Notes: generated by a model from the sequence alone, not told the origin. DNA of 64,000 bases from Flaccisagitta enflata (GCA_965153355.1 OZ231128.1:39308001-39372000); one strand, 5' to 3'; numbered from the stretch's first letter, positions 35,573 to 47,620 are shown. Made by a program: numbers and translations.

Positions 35573-35600
35573 TGTGTGTGTGTGCGTGCGTGCGTGCGTG

Positions 35601-35690
<90 letters not shown>
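35573..35690. repeat. (GT)n microsatellite
   Basis: About 118 bp of GT with a few GC variants at the start. Confidence 0.95.
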
Positions 35691-35693
<3 letters not shown>

Positions 35694-36471
35694 AGGAGGC
35701 AGGCAAAGGTTGATGTCTATAGCACCATTTTTAGGGTAAGACTATTTTCTAGAGAAGCAATTCTGACTTTGTTTTCTGTTTTTTAATGATTTTATAGTCA
35801 GAAAAGTTCTCTATCAAGAAATTCTTCAATCAGTTTCTTATCTTTGATTACTAATGAATCCAGATGTTTGCTTGTCATAGTGTTGTTTGGGATTTAGTGA
35901 ATAACTGATTGAATATTATTTGCAATACTATATCATGAACAAAAATATGATTCCTTTTTTTCTTCTTTGAAGATTTTTGATGAAATTGTTTTTTCACAAA
36001 TTTTGATATTATGTATAATAATTTTAACTAACTTCTTCAGCGGTAAGAATTTATTTGATAATAGATTCTTCTTATTTAAACATGAACTAGTGGGAAAAGA
36101 AAAAAAAAATCAATTCTTACCCCATGTTGGGTAGCCTGCCGGCCCCCCCTGGTGTGTGTGTGTGTGATTGCTACGCTGATTCTCGGTCCGTCTCCTGTCT
36201 GTTACTTTGTCACTGCCTGTCTGTCACTCAGTGTTCCTGTGTGTGAGTTTTGGTGTTAGCATCTGATTGTCCGGTCATTCCTTTACACTGTAGAGCATAC
36301 AGTTTGCGTGCCCGTGAGTTGGTGTTATAACCTAACAGACTGGCACAGAAGCAACGCTACCGTTGATGATGATGTATAGATACTAACCTATACATTCTTA
36401 GAAGCAATACCCTGACGTTGGCGCCTTTTTTTTCCGCGTAAGTGAGCTGAAATAAAATAAACGCAGAAAGA
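35691..36471. other. Non-coding stretch, nothing recognised
   Basis: AT-rich. A short GT run lies at about 36150. Confidence 0.4.
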
Positions 36472-36608
36472 AACAAGGCAAGTAGGCCAATAAGGTGCGA
36501 CGTGTGGATCGTCGAACGAATGCGTTACCCGGCCGACCAACCGACCAACCAACCGACCGACCGACCGACCAACGGACACAGCCAGGTATGGGTGCTGTCA
36601 CTCTAAAA
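36472..36608 (+). mobile_element. Hairpin element H-D, short copy
   Basis: AACAAGGCAAGTAGGCCAAT, then a GTGCGACG motif and a (CCGACCAA)n tract. The terminal hairpin is decayed. Another AACAAGGCCGG end starts at about 36622 and runs into family B VNTR units. Confidence 0.5.
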
Positions 36609-37032
36609 ACTTTGACGAGAAAAACAAGGCCGGATTAGAGACTGGATTTTGGGCCTCAAGACTGGAATTTTAGCCTACAGACAGGAATTTTCTTTTCTAC
36701 GATTGAAAAAAGCATCACCAAAACATTATTTTATTCCATTCTATCTCATCACCTATCATGAAAGCAACTAGTTGGAAACATTGATAAGTAACATTTTGTG
36801 AGTTTTTATAATTGTTAAGCATGTGAAATTTTAATTTTTAGTTTGTAAAAGAATCACGTCATTTAACAATGACAATTGAAACATCACTCAGAATGATTAA
36901 GGAAAGCAAATATTGAATCAAACATGTAAGGATGCTCCGTAAATTTTTTCAAACTGTTGCTTCAAAACAAACATAAACCTCTTATTCATGTGCAGTGGGG
37001 CAGAAGCAATCATAAATGTCATTTGTAAGAGA
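36609..37032. other. Family B fragment, then non-coding
   Basis: GGGCCTCAAGACTGGAATTT units at about 36640-36695; nothing after that. Confidence 0.4.
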
Positions 37033-37179
37033 TTTTTTTTTTGTAAACAAATCTTCCCCATGCATATTTAAGAAAACTATGATTACAAAAGTCTGCCAAA
37101 AAAAAGCAAGAAAAAAAGAGCAAAAAAAGCTTTCCGGAAGTACCATCCATAATATTTTTCCATTTACTTTTCTGTTTAA
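37033..37179. repeat. 147-bp direct duplication, copy 1
   Basis: Nearly identical to 37431-37576: GTAAACAAATCTTCCCCATG through CCATTTACTTTTCTGTTTAA, with only a few substitutions. Confidence 0.85.
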
Positions 37180-37430
37180 CAAGGCCAACACCTATAAGTC
37201 GCGTGCAATACTTACAGACTTAAAATGACTTAGAATGACTTAATATGCCTTAGAATGACTTAGAATGCCTGAGAAGGACTTACAATGACTTAAAATGACT
37301 TAAAATGATCAAAAAGGACTTAAAAGGACAAAATGACCTAATGACCAAAAATGACTTAGAATGACTAAAAATGACTTAGAATGACTTAGAATGAGTGAGA
37401 ACGCCTTAAAATTACTTAGAATGACTAAAA
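37178..37430 (+). mobile_element. H-II element fragment with AATGACTTAG array, between the duplicates
   Basis: AACAAGGCCAACACCTATAA, then GTCGCGTGC, then AATGACTTAG units. The GACC tract and hairpin end are absent. Confidence 0.65.
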
Positions 37431-37576
37431 TTTTTTTTTGTAAACAAATCTTCCCCATGTGTATTTAAGAAAACTATGATTACAAAAGTCTGCCAAAAAA
37501 AAGCAAGAAAAAAAGAGCAAAAAAAGCTTTCCGGAAGGACCATCAATAATATTTTTCCATTTACTTTTCTGTTTAA
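37431..37576. repeat. 147-bp direct duplication, copy 2
   Basis: See 37033-37179. This copy is followed by unrelated sequence where the first copy runs into the H-II element. Confidence 0.85.
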
Positions 37577-37863
37577 AAATTGAAAAACCGCTTGACCTGA
37601 TCATTGGTTAAAGTGTTGGGTAATACCCCAATTCTAAGCTCTTGCAGTGAAACGATCTCTTTCTCATTTCAACCATAACCGTTTATCAACCATAACCACT
37701 CCTAAATTGAAAAGGTTACTGACCAACAGACATACTGGCATATACAGTTGCATGGACACACTGAAAAGGCACAAGCCTATTTACAGATCAATATAAATCA
37801 CTAACAAAAAAACAAACAGAAATAAAAATTTCTTTAAGCAACCAAAAATCCTTCCTTGCCAAA

Positions 37864-38101
37864 AACAAGGCGAGATACATGGCTACCCCAGTCGCGTGCA
37901 GGTGGGCAGGAGCAGTGCTGGAGGAAGTCACTAAGGCATCTGGGCAGAAGCAGTAAGTTCCAAAAGCTAAGAAACAACAAAAAAAGTAAAAAAGGAGACC
38001 AAAAAAGTGGAAAGGTGACCAAAAAAGTGAAAAGGGGACCGACCAACCGACCAATGTACCAACATAGCTGGGTGTAGAGTTGTGTAGCCTGCGACTAAAA
38101 A
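37864..38101 (+). mobile_element. Hairpin element H-I
   Basis: AACAAGGCGAGATACATGGC, then GTCGCGTGCAGGTGGGCAGG, an AAAAAGTGRAAAGG tract, ACCGACCAACCGACC, and GTGTAGAGTTGTGTAGCCTG with CGACTAAAA. Confidence 0.7.
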
Positions 38102-38449
38102 CTGATTTTATCTCAAGTCCATTCTGTCAAAACTAAGGGTTTATCTCGGCCATAATACATTAAATTCTTTGACAGTATGTAAAAGTTCTGGACAGTAACT
38201 TGAATTTAGCAATGAGACGATGAAGGGAAAAATATGGAAGAGGTACGAGAGTTTGTTGAAAAGTTAGCAGTAGAAGCCAAAGCAGTAAGAGATAGTAAGT
38301 GGGCCATGCCATGATAAGGGTAGTTTTAAGGCTTAGAATTTTTTTGAAAAAGCAATTTATTCCAAAGAAGCCATGGGTATAGTCTGTGGAGTTGTAGATG
38401 ACATGACTACAAATCTACAATTGGCAAGAAGTCTTTGGTTTTGATGATT
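38102..38449. other. 3' flank of the broken mobile-type gene, nothing recognised
   Basis: No terminal repeat could be matched to the 5' side. Confidence 0.4.
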
Positions 38450-39764
38450 TTACTCATACGTAACCTGGTTTTCACATTTGCATGAGCAAAGTAGTGTGCA
38501 TCTTAGTGATGCCTTGTAGCATGCGCATCTTGTGCAAGATTCACCTTTGCAAGAACATTTGGCAAACTCTCTAAACTCTTTGCTTGCTTCATGTTGTGTC
38601 ATCCAGATTGGTTTCCATTGCCAATCAACTTCATCAGACTTCTTCCAACCAAATCCTTGAGGTGATGGAAGATTTTGGTGGTTATCGACACATCTAGCCC
38701 AGACTCCACTTTGATAGATAGCCCGCTTGGTATGAAGCAATAACGCATTTTCAGTTGGTGGAATGGTTTCAATGTTATGAGTTCGTTGAAAATATAGTTG
38801 AAGACGAGCTTCATTCACATTTGACAGAGTTGATGTCATGCTGTACATTACGATGACAAATCGTTGAATGGTTTTGAACCTGTCATCAGCCTCCTGTATG
38901 TCATAAAAGGGATTGTTTTGGAGGAAAGCGAAGGTGCGTCCAGCCTCAGCAAAGGCTTTTAGAGCTTCATATGCTTTCTTTTTCCCAATACTTTTGAAGG
39001 CAGATGTGGTATCTGAGCCAGTAAATGCATGAAAAAATGGGAGAGCTTGGCATCAAGGTTCCCCAAGACTTTCAGCAAGCAGTTTTAGGCTGATTGCTCT
39101 GTGGTCTTTCTTGACTCCGAAATCTATTATGATATCTTCAAAGACATGATTGGATCGAAGTCTGTGGTAAATGCCGAGTCCAATTATGACAACATCAGTG
39201 TCATTGCTCAAAATCCTCACTCTATTCATTCCTTGAGAAAGAGCATGTTTTGTATGCAGTAGTATTCTTGTATCTGATTCTTCATGGTCACAGTCATCCA
39301 TGGTTAGGGTTCCATTTGATAGGGTTTTTTCATGGCAAGTAATATGTAATTGCCGTCCCTCTGGATAGGTGAGAGAAGTCAGCTTCTCAGCTAGAAAAAC
39401 GTTCAGCTCATCTTTGTTCCGTGTATCTTTCACAAACTGGGCCCAATTTGAAGGTACTTTGTTGTCACCATGTACTCTTCTTCTCGCTGCTCGACCTCGC
39501 TTTTGGTGAGTTGCAGCTTTTAGACTTTTGTCTGCATATGTTTCAAAAACAATGTCTAGTCTCTGATGGAACTTGAAGTAGAGGCTGATCACATTTGTAT
39601 ACAAATAGTTTGTATAATCCATGAAAGTCATAGCAGGGTTTGGGGCAAATTGATTGATTACCCGGGTTCCATCAAGGACTATAGTAGAGGTTGGGTCAAA
39701 CACTCTTGAAGTCTCAGAGGGAGGGTTGTGACATGGTGTGATGATTTCATAAACCAAATCAGAC

Positions 39765-39855
39765 TTTTTCGGTGGTAGGTGCAACTCCCCATAGTCAGAT
39801 ATAGCTGGTGCAAAGAAGTGCTGTTCATAGTTGAACATCTTCTGCAAAGAGAGCT
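39765..39855. repeat. 91-bp direct duplication, copy 1
   Basis: It matches 40151-40241 with only a few differences by eye. It encodes the SLQKMFNYEQHFFAPAIS part of the broken gene on the reverse strand. Confidence 0.85.
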
Positions 39856-39949
39856 GTCTTCCTTGCATGACTGCTACTTACGTCCCATGAAGTGCCCAAA
39901 CTTCGACTATGGCTTTCACCAATCTTACCACAGTTGAGGCTTGGTAAAG

Positions 39950-40152
39950 AAATATTCCATGCAAAATTTTGGGCCTCTCAGATAGCAGGAACCTTCGTTA
40001 GGGTGAGGTTGAAGTTTGCATTGAATTAGCATCGGAATCAGCATTTCTATTATGCAAATTTTGTCTCTGCCATAGATTTCTATGGAAACTTCATGGTCAC
40101 CCTAACGAAGGTTCCCCCTATCCCAGAGGCCTGAAAATTTGCATGAAATATT
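39950..40152. mobile_element. Foldback insertion in the broken gene
   Basis: Arms at 39950-40017 and 40086-40152 are imperfect complements (ATGCAAA, GGCCTCT, GAACCTTCGTTAGGGTGA, GAAGTTT), with a loop of about 68 bp. It lies between the two copies of a 91-bp direct repeat. Confidence 0.75.
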
Positions 40153-40241
40153 TTTCGGTGGCAGGTGCAACTCCCTATAGTCAGATATAGCTGGTGCAAA
40201 GAAGTGCTGTTCATAGTTGAACATCTTCTGCAAAGAGAGCT
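40151..40241. repeat. 91-bp direct duplication, copy 2
   Basis: See 39765-39855. Upstream of this copy (reverse strand) the gene frame ends in a stop at 40253-40255. Confidence 0.85.
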
Positions 40242-41107
40242 TTGGGGCGTTTTCATTGACGTACTGCTACTGCATCAGAAAAAGTTTCGTTGTTCAACTT
40301 CACCGTTTTCAATTTGGTGTCTGCAAGAGAAGGTACTTTTCGAAGAGGTGTACTCATTAGTGGAAATGAGTTTTTGGGAATAGTGTCATGAATTGATTTA
40401 CTTCCTTTTTCCAACACCTCTTCTACAAAACATTCATATTGCTTTTTACCCTCTTCCTCCAATTTTTGCAAAGCCTCATGAACATTAGGCTCAAATGCAT
40501 CTTGAGTATTCAAACTCAAAAGACTCGGGTGGTCAATAGAGAAAGGGTTGCCATAGTGGCCAATTTTAGTTAGGAGATTCTTCGCCTTTTGATGAAGGTT
40601 TTTTTGGAAACAGAATGTGCTTTCATGGTGGTCCAAGTTAGCATCATCAGCGTTGTCTTCTATACCCCAATTTGGAAGATTTTTCCCATAATCTTGCAGC
40701 ATCCTGGGAATTTCTGGAGCATTCACAAGACCTTGTATCAGAGATGCTTGACTATGGAACAATCCCACTAGGCCTCCTGAACCCTTGATGAGCTTGTTGC
40801 TTTGCTCATGAGCTTGGTCAGTGGCCATAGAAGAAAATTTGTGGTTGCTCTTTGTGACAGTGAAGTTTCCCTTCTTGAATTCTTGCAATACCGAACTTGG
40901 TAAGCACTTCATGTCCCTAATGTGGACAGGTACCCACCGACTATAGTGGGTATTGTCCAAAGCAAAAAACAATGGAGCTAATTGCTCAAGCGAACAAAGG
41001 TAAAGATCAAAATTTCGCTCTCGATGTGCCCGTATAAAAAGAAAAATTTTGGCTTGAAGTCGTAAGATTAGTTGCCAAAAATGGAATGTTGGATATTGAT
41101 TACATCT

Positions 41108-42240
41108 TTCATCACTAGATGAAAATATCAATTTAGGCCATTTCAGCCCAATTTTGGCCTGTTTTTGGCCTGCTATGGCCCCGGTATCAGTTTTCACAGC
41201 TCTCAATGAGTATTTTTGACCTTATTCTAACTGTATTCAGTGAGATAGGCTAAAAAATTCTGAATAACAATGATCAGCCTGATGAAAATGCAGAATTAGG
41301 CCATTTTAGCCCATTTTTGGCCTGTTTTTGGCCTGTTTTTGGCCTGTTATGACCCCGGAATCAATGTTCAAAGCTCTCAATGAGTATTTTTGTCCTAATT
41401 CTGACTGGATTGAGTGAGATTTAAAAAAGAATTCCAAAGAGCTTTAATATTTTAGATGAAAATGTCTTTTTTGGCCATTTTAGGCCATTTTTGGCCTGTT
41501 TTTGGCCTATTATGGCCCCGGTATCAGTTTCCAAAGCTCTCAATGAGTATATTTGACCTAGTTCTGACTGCATCGAGTAAGATTGGCGAAAAAATTCTGA
41601 ATAACAATGATCTATCAGATGAAAACAGCGATTTTGGCCATTTTAGGCCATTTTTGGCCTGTTTTTAGCCTCTTGAGGCCCCGGTATCAGTTTCCAAAGT
41701 TCTCGATGAGTATATCTGACCTTGTTCTGACTGCATTGAGTGAGATTGGCGAAAAAATCCTGAATAACAATGATATATGAGATGAAAATGCCGATTTTGA
41801 CCATCTTAGGCCATTTTTGGCCTGTTTTTGGCCTGTTGTGGCCCCCACATTAGTTTTCAAAGCTCTCAATGAGTATATTTGACCTAGTTCTGACTGGATT
41901 GGGTGAGATGAGTGAAAAAATTCCAAATAACAATGATCTATCTGATAAAAATGCCGATTTTGGCCATTTTGGGCCATTTTTGGCCTGTTTTTGGCCTGTT
42001 ATTACCACCGCATCAGTATTCAAAGCTCTCAATGAGTATATTTGTCCTTATTCTGACCTAATTGAGTGTGTTTGGCAAGATATTCTTAAACAACACTCAT
42101 TTTTTGGGAAAAAATACGGTTTTTGGCTTTTTTGGGCCATTTTTGGCCTGTTTTTGGCCATTTACAGTACCCGTATGGCCGCCAGACTCTCGTAAACTGT
42201 GTATATACTCCAGTTCTTGTTAGGTTCAACTGAAAAACGC
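41108..42240. repeat. 163-bp minisatellite, about seven units
   Basis: The landmark AAGCTCTCAATGAGTATATT recurs at about 41205, 41379, 41542, 41705, 41868 and 42031, with a diverged copy near 42194. Spacing is 163 bp except for a first step of 174. Each unit also has GGCCATTTTTGGCCTGTTTT. The array supplies the first codons of the broken gene's ORF. Confidence 0.9.
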
Positions 42241-42660
42241 AACTGGGTGTCAACAGTGAACTCCAAATAGCCAAAAAGTGCATTTTTACCCCAAAAATGG
42301 CAAAAAATAGGATTTTTGAAAGGGGTGCCCAAAAAATATTCCAAAATGGAGGTCAGATTCGTGTTCAGCACGAAAAAATATGTCAGAATAGTGAAGTTCC
42401 AGAGCTGTTTGGAAATTTTTACCCTACACTTTAGTTTCTGCCGCTAAGATCCCTGACTAGAAAGATGTTGTTCGTCAACGCCTTCGATTGGATGAAACAG
42501 AAGGCTTAAGTGTTTTATGCATAAATGCATATGAGAGGAAAGATGGAAAGGTAGCGCGGAATTCTCACTTGCATTTCTACCAGACAAGACTGTTGTCTTT
42601 GTCTTTTGTTTTTTGCCTAAATATTTCATGTTTTGCGTTTATTTTCACTGTTTACCAGAC
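42241..42660. other. Non-coding stretch, nothing recognised
   Basis: No protein-like ORF. Confidence 0.4.
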
Positions 42661-42865
42661 CTGTATATAATTGAGTTCCTTCCCCAGAGGAGAATCAAAG
42701 GGTTCAGAGATGGGGACGAAAATCAAAATGGGGAAAAAAGAGGAAAAAAGACAATTTGGGGAAAATGTAAGTTTTGGCAGTAGCAAAAAAAAAAAAAAAA
42801 AAAAAAAACCAAACTGATTAGTAAAACACAATTCAAATTTCAACACTGTCTAAATCTTAACTACA
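42661..42865. repeat. Dispersed repeat E, copy 1
   Basis: CTGTATAT, TTGAGTT, then AATCAAAGGGTTCAGAGATG, GGGGAAAATGTAAGTTTTGG and GATTAGTAAAACACA. It matches 47220-47413. A 24-base A run lies inside. Confidence 0.7.
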
Positions 42866-43401
42866 CTGTTTCATTACTTTATGGGGAAGAAAGTCATCGA
42901 TTTTAAGATGCGACGCGGGTAATGAAATCAAAGGCGGGGGGATATCAAAAGCGACTCAATTTCATACGCCCCAGCTATTTACACTATTTATACTGTACTC
43001 GATTGATTGTCTGTTTATGTTTAGTTCTGACTCTAAACTACAGCAAACACTTTTAGGTAAATCCATTGGTTGGTCATATTTGTCATTTTTTAATGAACGA
43101 CATCATTCGTTAAGTGTGATTGTCAAAATGATTAGGAAAGTATTAAAATGTTAAAGTATGATAATTGATAGTTGTGTAAAATGTCTCAAACTAGTAATAA
43201 TGTCAAAATAACGAGGCTAAAAACCAAAGCGTTCAGCGCTTGCGGCCCGGTCGGTTGGTTGGCCGAGCCATGTCAGCAGGGGCAGGGATACTACTAAATC
43301 ACTGTATTTCGCGCCATTTCGCGTCAGCAAAAATTTCGCATAGAAAACGACTTAATTCATCAAATTTTAAAGGCATTTAAGTGTTACAGGTGTCTTTGTC
43401 A
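42866..43401. other. Non-coding stretch, nothing recognised
   Basis: AT-rich. Possible old hairpin-element debris at about 43212-43275 (GGTCGGTTGGTTGG). Confidence 0.4.
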
Positions 43402-43735
43402 TGTCGCGTGATACGCGTGATACGCGTGATACGCGACTCTACACCCCACTTTGTCTGTCCATCGGTTGGTCCGTCACACTTCACTCATATTTTTGCGGTC
43501 TTCGGCCTCACTGCCCCTACCCTAATGCTCTCTCTGGCCTAAATTAGGCCCTATGAGATCTCAAATTTGCCCTATCAAGCCTGAAACCTGACCTCTCAGG
43601 ACGGATGGACGTACGGAAATTCAGCCCTGTGCCCAATAGGACATCGGCCCTTTGGGGCTGCTGCCCTGCTCTCACTTTACTTCTTCAGCTGATCACTCTT
43701 AGCAGGGCATTTGGTACCGCTGACCACGTGCGATC
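43402..43735 (-). mobile_element. H-I hairpin end joined to a family B/C end
   Basis: TGTCGCGTGATACGCGTGAT with a triplicated GATACGCGT in the hairpin, CTACACCCCACTTTGTC, then GCCTAAATTAGGCCCT units, GGCCCTTTGGGGCTGCTGCC and GGTACCGCTGACC. Confidence 0.55.
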
Positions 43736-44370
43736 CTTGGATGACTTGTTTGATTGAGTATTACCACCCGTGCTACAGTGCAATTCATAAAAAGATTAAC
43801 TGGATTGTGATTACTTATGTTGTCTCCAAAAAAAGAGTTGGTCTCTTTTAAGCTTGAGCGGTTATCAACTTTCTCAAGATTTTCTGGCATTGATTGGATG
43901 ACAGATATTATGTGTAAAACGACCTGCCTTATGTCTGAGTGTCTTAAGTCTCATTCTATGCTACTCGATAACCCGTTATGCCAGCCGGTCGGAGGTACGT
44001 TTGTTGGCTCGTCCGTTTGTCCTTTACTTTTTTGGCATTCACGAGCGGGTTTTGCGCCACTGCCCCTGCCCGAATATAAAATTGAAATTCATCCTCACTG
44101 GCCCTGCCTACTCGCAGTGCGACTGGGGTACCCAAAAAATCGGCCCTGTCTCTTCTTTCTCCTCCAAAATTCGACTCTCAGCTTTTGCAAAGTTAACGAC
44201 CTCTTTTTGCATTTTCGCATTTTACTTTTTCTTCTTTTTACTTTTTCGTCCCTCCTCTTTCTTTATTTCTTAATGTTATCGGCCCAATCCATGGAAACGG
44301 GGGCCCATAGTCATTTATTCATTCGTTTTACAAATGTCGAGTGTAGGGATGAAAAGAGAAGGAAAGAGAG
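43736..44370. other. Non-coding stretch with a decayed H-I copy
   Basis: At about 43984-44150, GGTCGGAGG, CACTGCCCCTGCCC and CTCGCAGTGCGACTGGGGTA are remnants of a reverse H-I element. Confidence 0.4.
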
Positions 44371-44372
44371 AC

Positions 44373-44465
<93 letters not shown>
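44371..44465 (+). repeat. (GA)n microsatellite
   Basis: About 92 bp of perfect GA. Confidence 0.95.
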
Positions 44466-44466
<1 letters not shown>

Positions 44467-44568
44467 TGCACATATGTGTGTGCATGTATGCCATGAAAAA
44501 GAACCAACAGGAAGACAGAGGTAGGCGAAGAGAGACCTAGGTAGGAAGATTCACACACATATACACAA

Positions 44569-45139
<571 letters not shown>

Positions 45140-45560
45140 GAAAAATAGGACTGAGCCAAATGAGCTAGATGAGCTAAGATATTCAAAATCACTCAACTAG
45201 ACAACCAGCTATGCTTACTGGCATGCTTTCATGTATTTGCATGCTTAAATCATAACATTTATTTATCTGTTTTAAAATTTAGAAAAAAAAGCAAGCTAAA
45301 TGAGCTAGAATACTCAAAAACACCCTCACAGATGAGCAACTCTGCTCACTGACATGCTTTCTTGTATTTGCATGCTAAAACATGTATCAAAACATTTATT
45401 CATTTATCGCATTTTAAATCAGAAAAACAGACTGAGCTAAATGAGCTAGATGAGCTAGAATACTAAAAAACACCTTCACAGATGAGCAGCTATGCTCATA
45501 AACATGTTTTCTTGTATTTGCATGTTCAAACAAATATAGATACACTTTTTTATTGATCCT
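45140..45560 (+). repeat. Three-unit tandem repeat, about 140 bp
   Basis: Each unit has AAATGAGCTAGA, then AATACT, GAGCAGCTATGCTCA-like and ACATGCTTTCTTGTATTTGCATG, at about 45161, 45302 and 45442. Confidence 0.75.
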
Positions 45561-46475
45561 ACATAAAATCATAAAAAATTGAAAAAAAATCAATTTGAAT
45601 TATTCGTAAATAAATCTTTAAAAAATCATAGCGCAAAAAATATTTGTCGTAGAGAATTCTGCTTGGTGCCAAATGAAAGAGAATTATCAAATTTACTTAC
45701 CCTATCAATTTCATTGGAGGCCACATTCGGCCGGTGGAGACCCTCAACTTCCCCATAAGAAAATGAAAACCCTGTTTCTCTCAAATATGTCAAAAAGTCG
45801 AAGACTGACTTCGACTTTTTTCCCGACAAACAAATCGCTTGCCAATGATGACACGAAGGACCAACCAACGAGCGGATAGACAAAAATCAAGATGTTTGTC
45901 AATATGCAAAAGGTTTTTTGATGAGACCATCAACATCAGACAGCATAAGTTATCAAATTTTAAAACCTTAACCGTTTTTACTTAATCAAATTTCATTCAT
46001 CTTCCATTTTTTCCAAAAACCCTTTTTAGCCCTTGATTTATATATTGCTGTGTTGATAATGTTGTATCAGTATCATTGCTCATGAACTTAATGTGCTAAT
46101 TCTAGTTGCAATAATGTAAGGGTTGTTTATTTATCACCAAAGTTGTAAAAAGAGATAATGAAAAATCTTTTCTGTAGAAGTTATTGGTCTTATTTTTACC
46201 AAAGCTGGTTGCAGATGCTGGAAGTATACTGTATGTACTTTTTACAATCTTTTTTTGCGCTGAAAAAACGGAAGTTAAATGAAAATTGAAAAAACAAAAA
46301 CGCCAAAAGTTTCAAAATTCTTTTGTTTACACTCCCTGATATCATGTCGATGATTTGATCAAAAATACTTTTGCATATGGACACACCCGAACGTTACATA
46401 ACAGGCATGAGCAAACGGTCGTATAGGAACAGACTGAATATGAAAGTCTCGACCTTTTGGCTTGATAACGTGGCC
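45561..46475. other. Non-coding stretch, possible old repeat
   Basis: 45655-45890 (CTTGGTGCCAAATGAAAGA, AAAAGTCGAAGACTGACTTC) resembles parts of 20230-20440 and 59630-59670. No gene. Confidence 0.4.
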
Positions 46476-46846
46476 AACAAGGCTGGATACACGGCTACCC
46501 AAGTCGCGTGTGGATAAGCAGTAATTGAATAGGCCAACCAAATGCTTAGCTTGGTGTAGAGGCAAAAACCGCCCATGAATGTCAAAAATAGTGGTACCGA
46601 CAATTGGACCAACATACCGAGTGACAGACCAACAGACATTGTCACATGGACATAGCGGGTAAAAGGATTGCGTGCACGCGCGGTAAAACAAAGCTGGATA
46701 CACTGCCAATACCAATCGCGGACGGGTGGAAGGGGGGGGGGGAATAAGTGTTTCCACTCTTTCCAACTTGATTATTATGGACAGACCAACAGGCCGACGG
46801 ACGGACGGACAAAGCCTCTTATAGATTCGCTAGTCCGCGACTAATA
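46476..46846 (+). mobile_element. Two tandem H-I hairpin elements
   Basis: First copy 46476-46686: AACAAGGCTGGATACACGGC to GCGTGCACGCGCGG. Second copy 46685-46846: ACAAAGCTGGATACACTGCC, a GGACGGACGGAC tract, and ATAGATTCGCTAGTCCGCGA with CTAATAA. They abut head to tail. Confidence 0.65.
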
Positions 46847-47219
46847 ACAACGAGAGGCAAAATAATGTTATTAAAAGGAAGATTTTACATGGCGAAATGT
46901 GAATATTCATTCGATATGTCACCATATACAACGTTCCTCATTCTATGCAATGTCATGTCATTTGATAACGTTTCATCATTTTTGTTGACAGTCACAAACG
47001 CGAAGAAAACACAAACTCACACACGCTAACAAAATGACTAGCTCATTCAATCGCGTTGTTTCCCCTCCTCGCGTCTTGTTGTCGGCAAAAAGGAAAGCTT
47101 GGGCAATAATCGCTGGCAGGATTTGCAGCTGCCTTCGACTTATTGTGGGTCGCTCAACCGTGAAGACATCGAGAATCGCTTCTGTGTAATCAGAAAAGAG
47201 CGAGATGAAAGATGCAGGC
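46847..47219. other. Non-coding stretch with a weak reverse ORF
   Basis: The ORF at 46976-47299 (-) crosses into repeat E and has no recognisable domain. I do not call it a gene. Confidence 0.35.
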
Positions 47220-47413
47220 CTGTATATTCTTGAGTTTCCCCCCCCCCCCCCCCGTGGGGGGGGGAAATCAAAGGGTCTGGAGATGGGGAAGGAACTCAAA
47301 GGGGGAAAAAAGAGAAAAAGAGGAAATTTGGGGAAAATATAACTTTTGGCAGTACCAAACCATAAAACTCAATTAGTAAAACACATTTTAACGCTATTTA
47401 AACCTTAAATACA
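47220..47413. repeat. Dispersed repeat E, copy 2, with a poly-C/poly-G hairpin
   Basis: It matches 42661-42865. A 17-base C run, GT and an 8-base G run at about 47237-47264 can pair on themselves. Confidence 0.7.
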
Positions 47414-47424
47414 TAAAAAAGCTA

Positions 47425-47620
47425 ACCGTGCATATGGACAGGAGCAGTAATGCAGAAACCGTGTGTTAACGCCAAAAAAATAAAATTTGAGTTTGACAGA
47501 TGGACGGATGGAAGGATGGACGGATGGACGGATTGACAGATGGACTGAACGATGAATGGACAGGACAGTGGATGGTCGGACCAAAAGAGGGTTGTAGCGT
47601 CGCGTGCACGCGAGTGAAAA
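47425..47620 (+). mobile_element. Hairpin element H-I, 5'-decayed
   Basis: GGACAGGAGCAGTAATGCAG, a (GACGGATG)n tract, and TTGTAGCGTCGCGTGCACGC with GAGTGAAAA. Confidence 0.55.

Larger units (their letters stand above)
38450..41206 (-). pseudogene. Decayed mobile-type gene with FEN/PIN-like motif and Cys-rich tail
   Basis: Three reverse-strand ORFs belong to one protein. The first (41206-40253) includes FWQLILRLQ, FALDNTHYSRWVPVHIRD and MATDQAHEQSNKLIKG. The second (39868-39053) includes DHEESDTRILLH and SNDTDVVIIG. After one in-frame TGA (39053-39055) the frame continues with LPFFHAFTGSDTTSAF and ends in a Cys-rich tail, CSCKGESCTRCACYK. I know this order (FALDHTNYARW, DQAHEQ, HEEADTR, DTDV, FHAFTGCDT, CXC tail) from a gene family amplified in many invertebrate genomes. 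The EExDTR...DTDV pair resembles the acidic motifs of FEN1/XPG nucleases; that is an inference. The gene is broken by the stop (consistent with CGA to TGA decay), by an insertion at 39856-40250, and by loss of its 5' part, where the first codons come from a minisatellite. Confidence 0.75.

Noticed and set aside
46976-47299. Reverse ORF of 107 codons
   Set aside because: It crosses dispersed repeat E and a poly-G run, has no domain I recognise, and no splice or start context that supports it.
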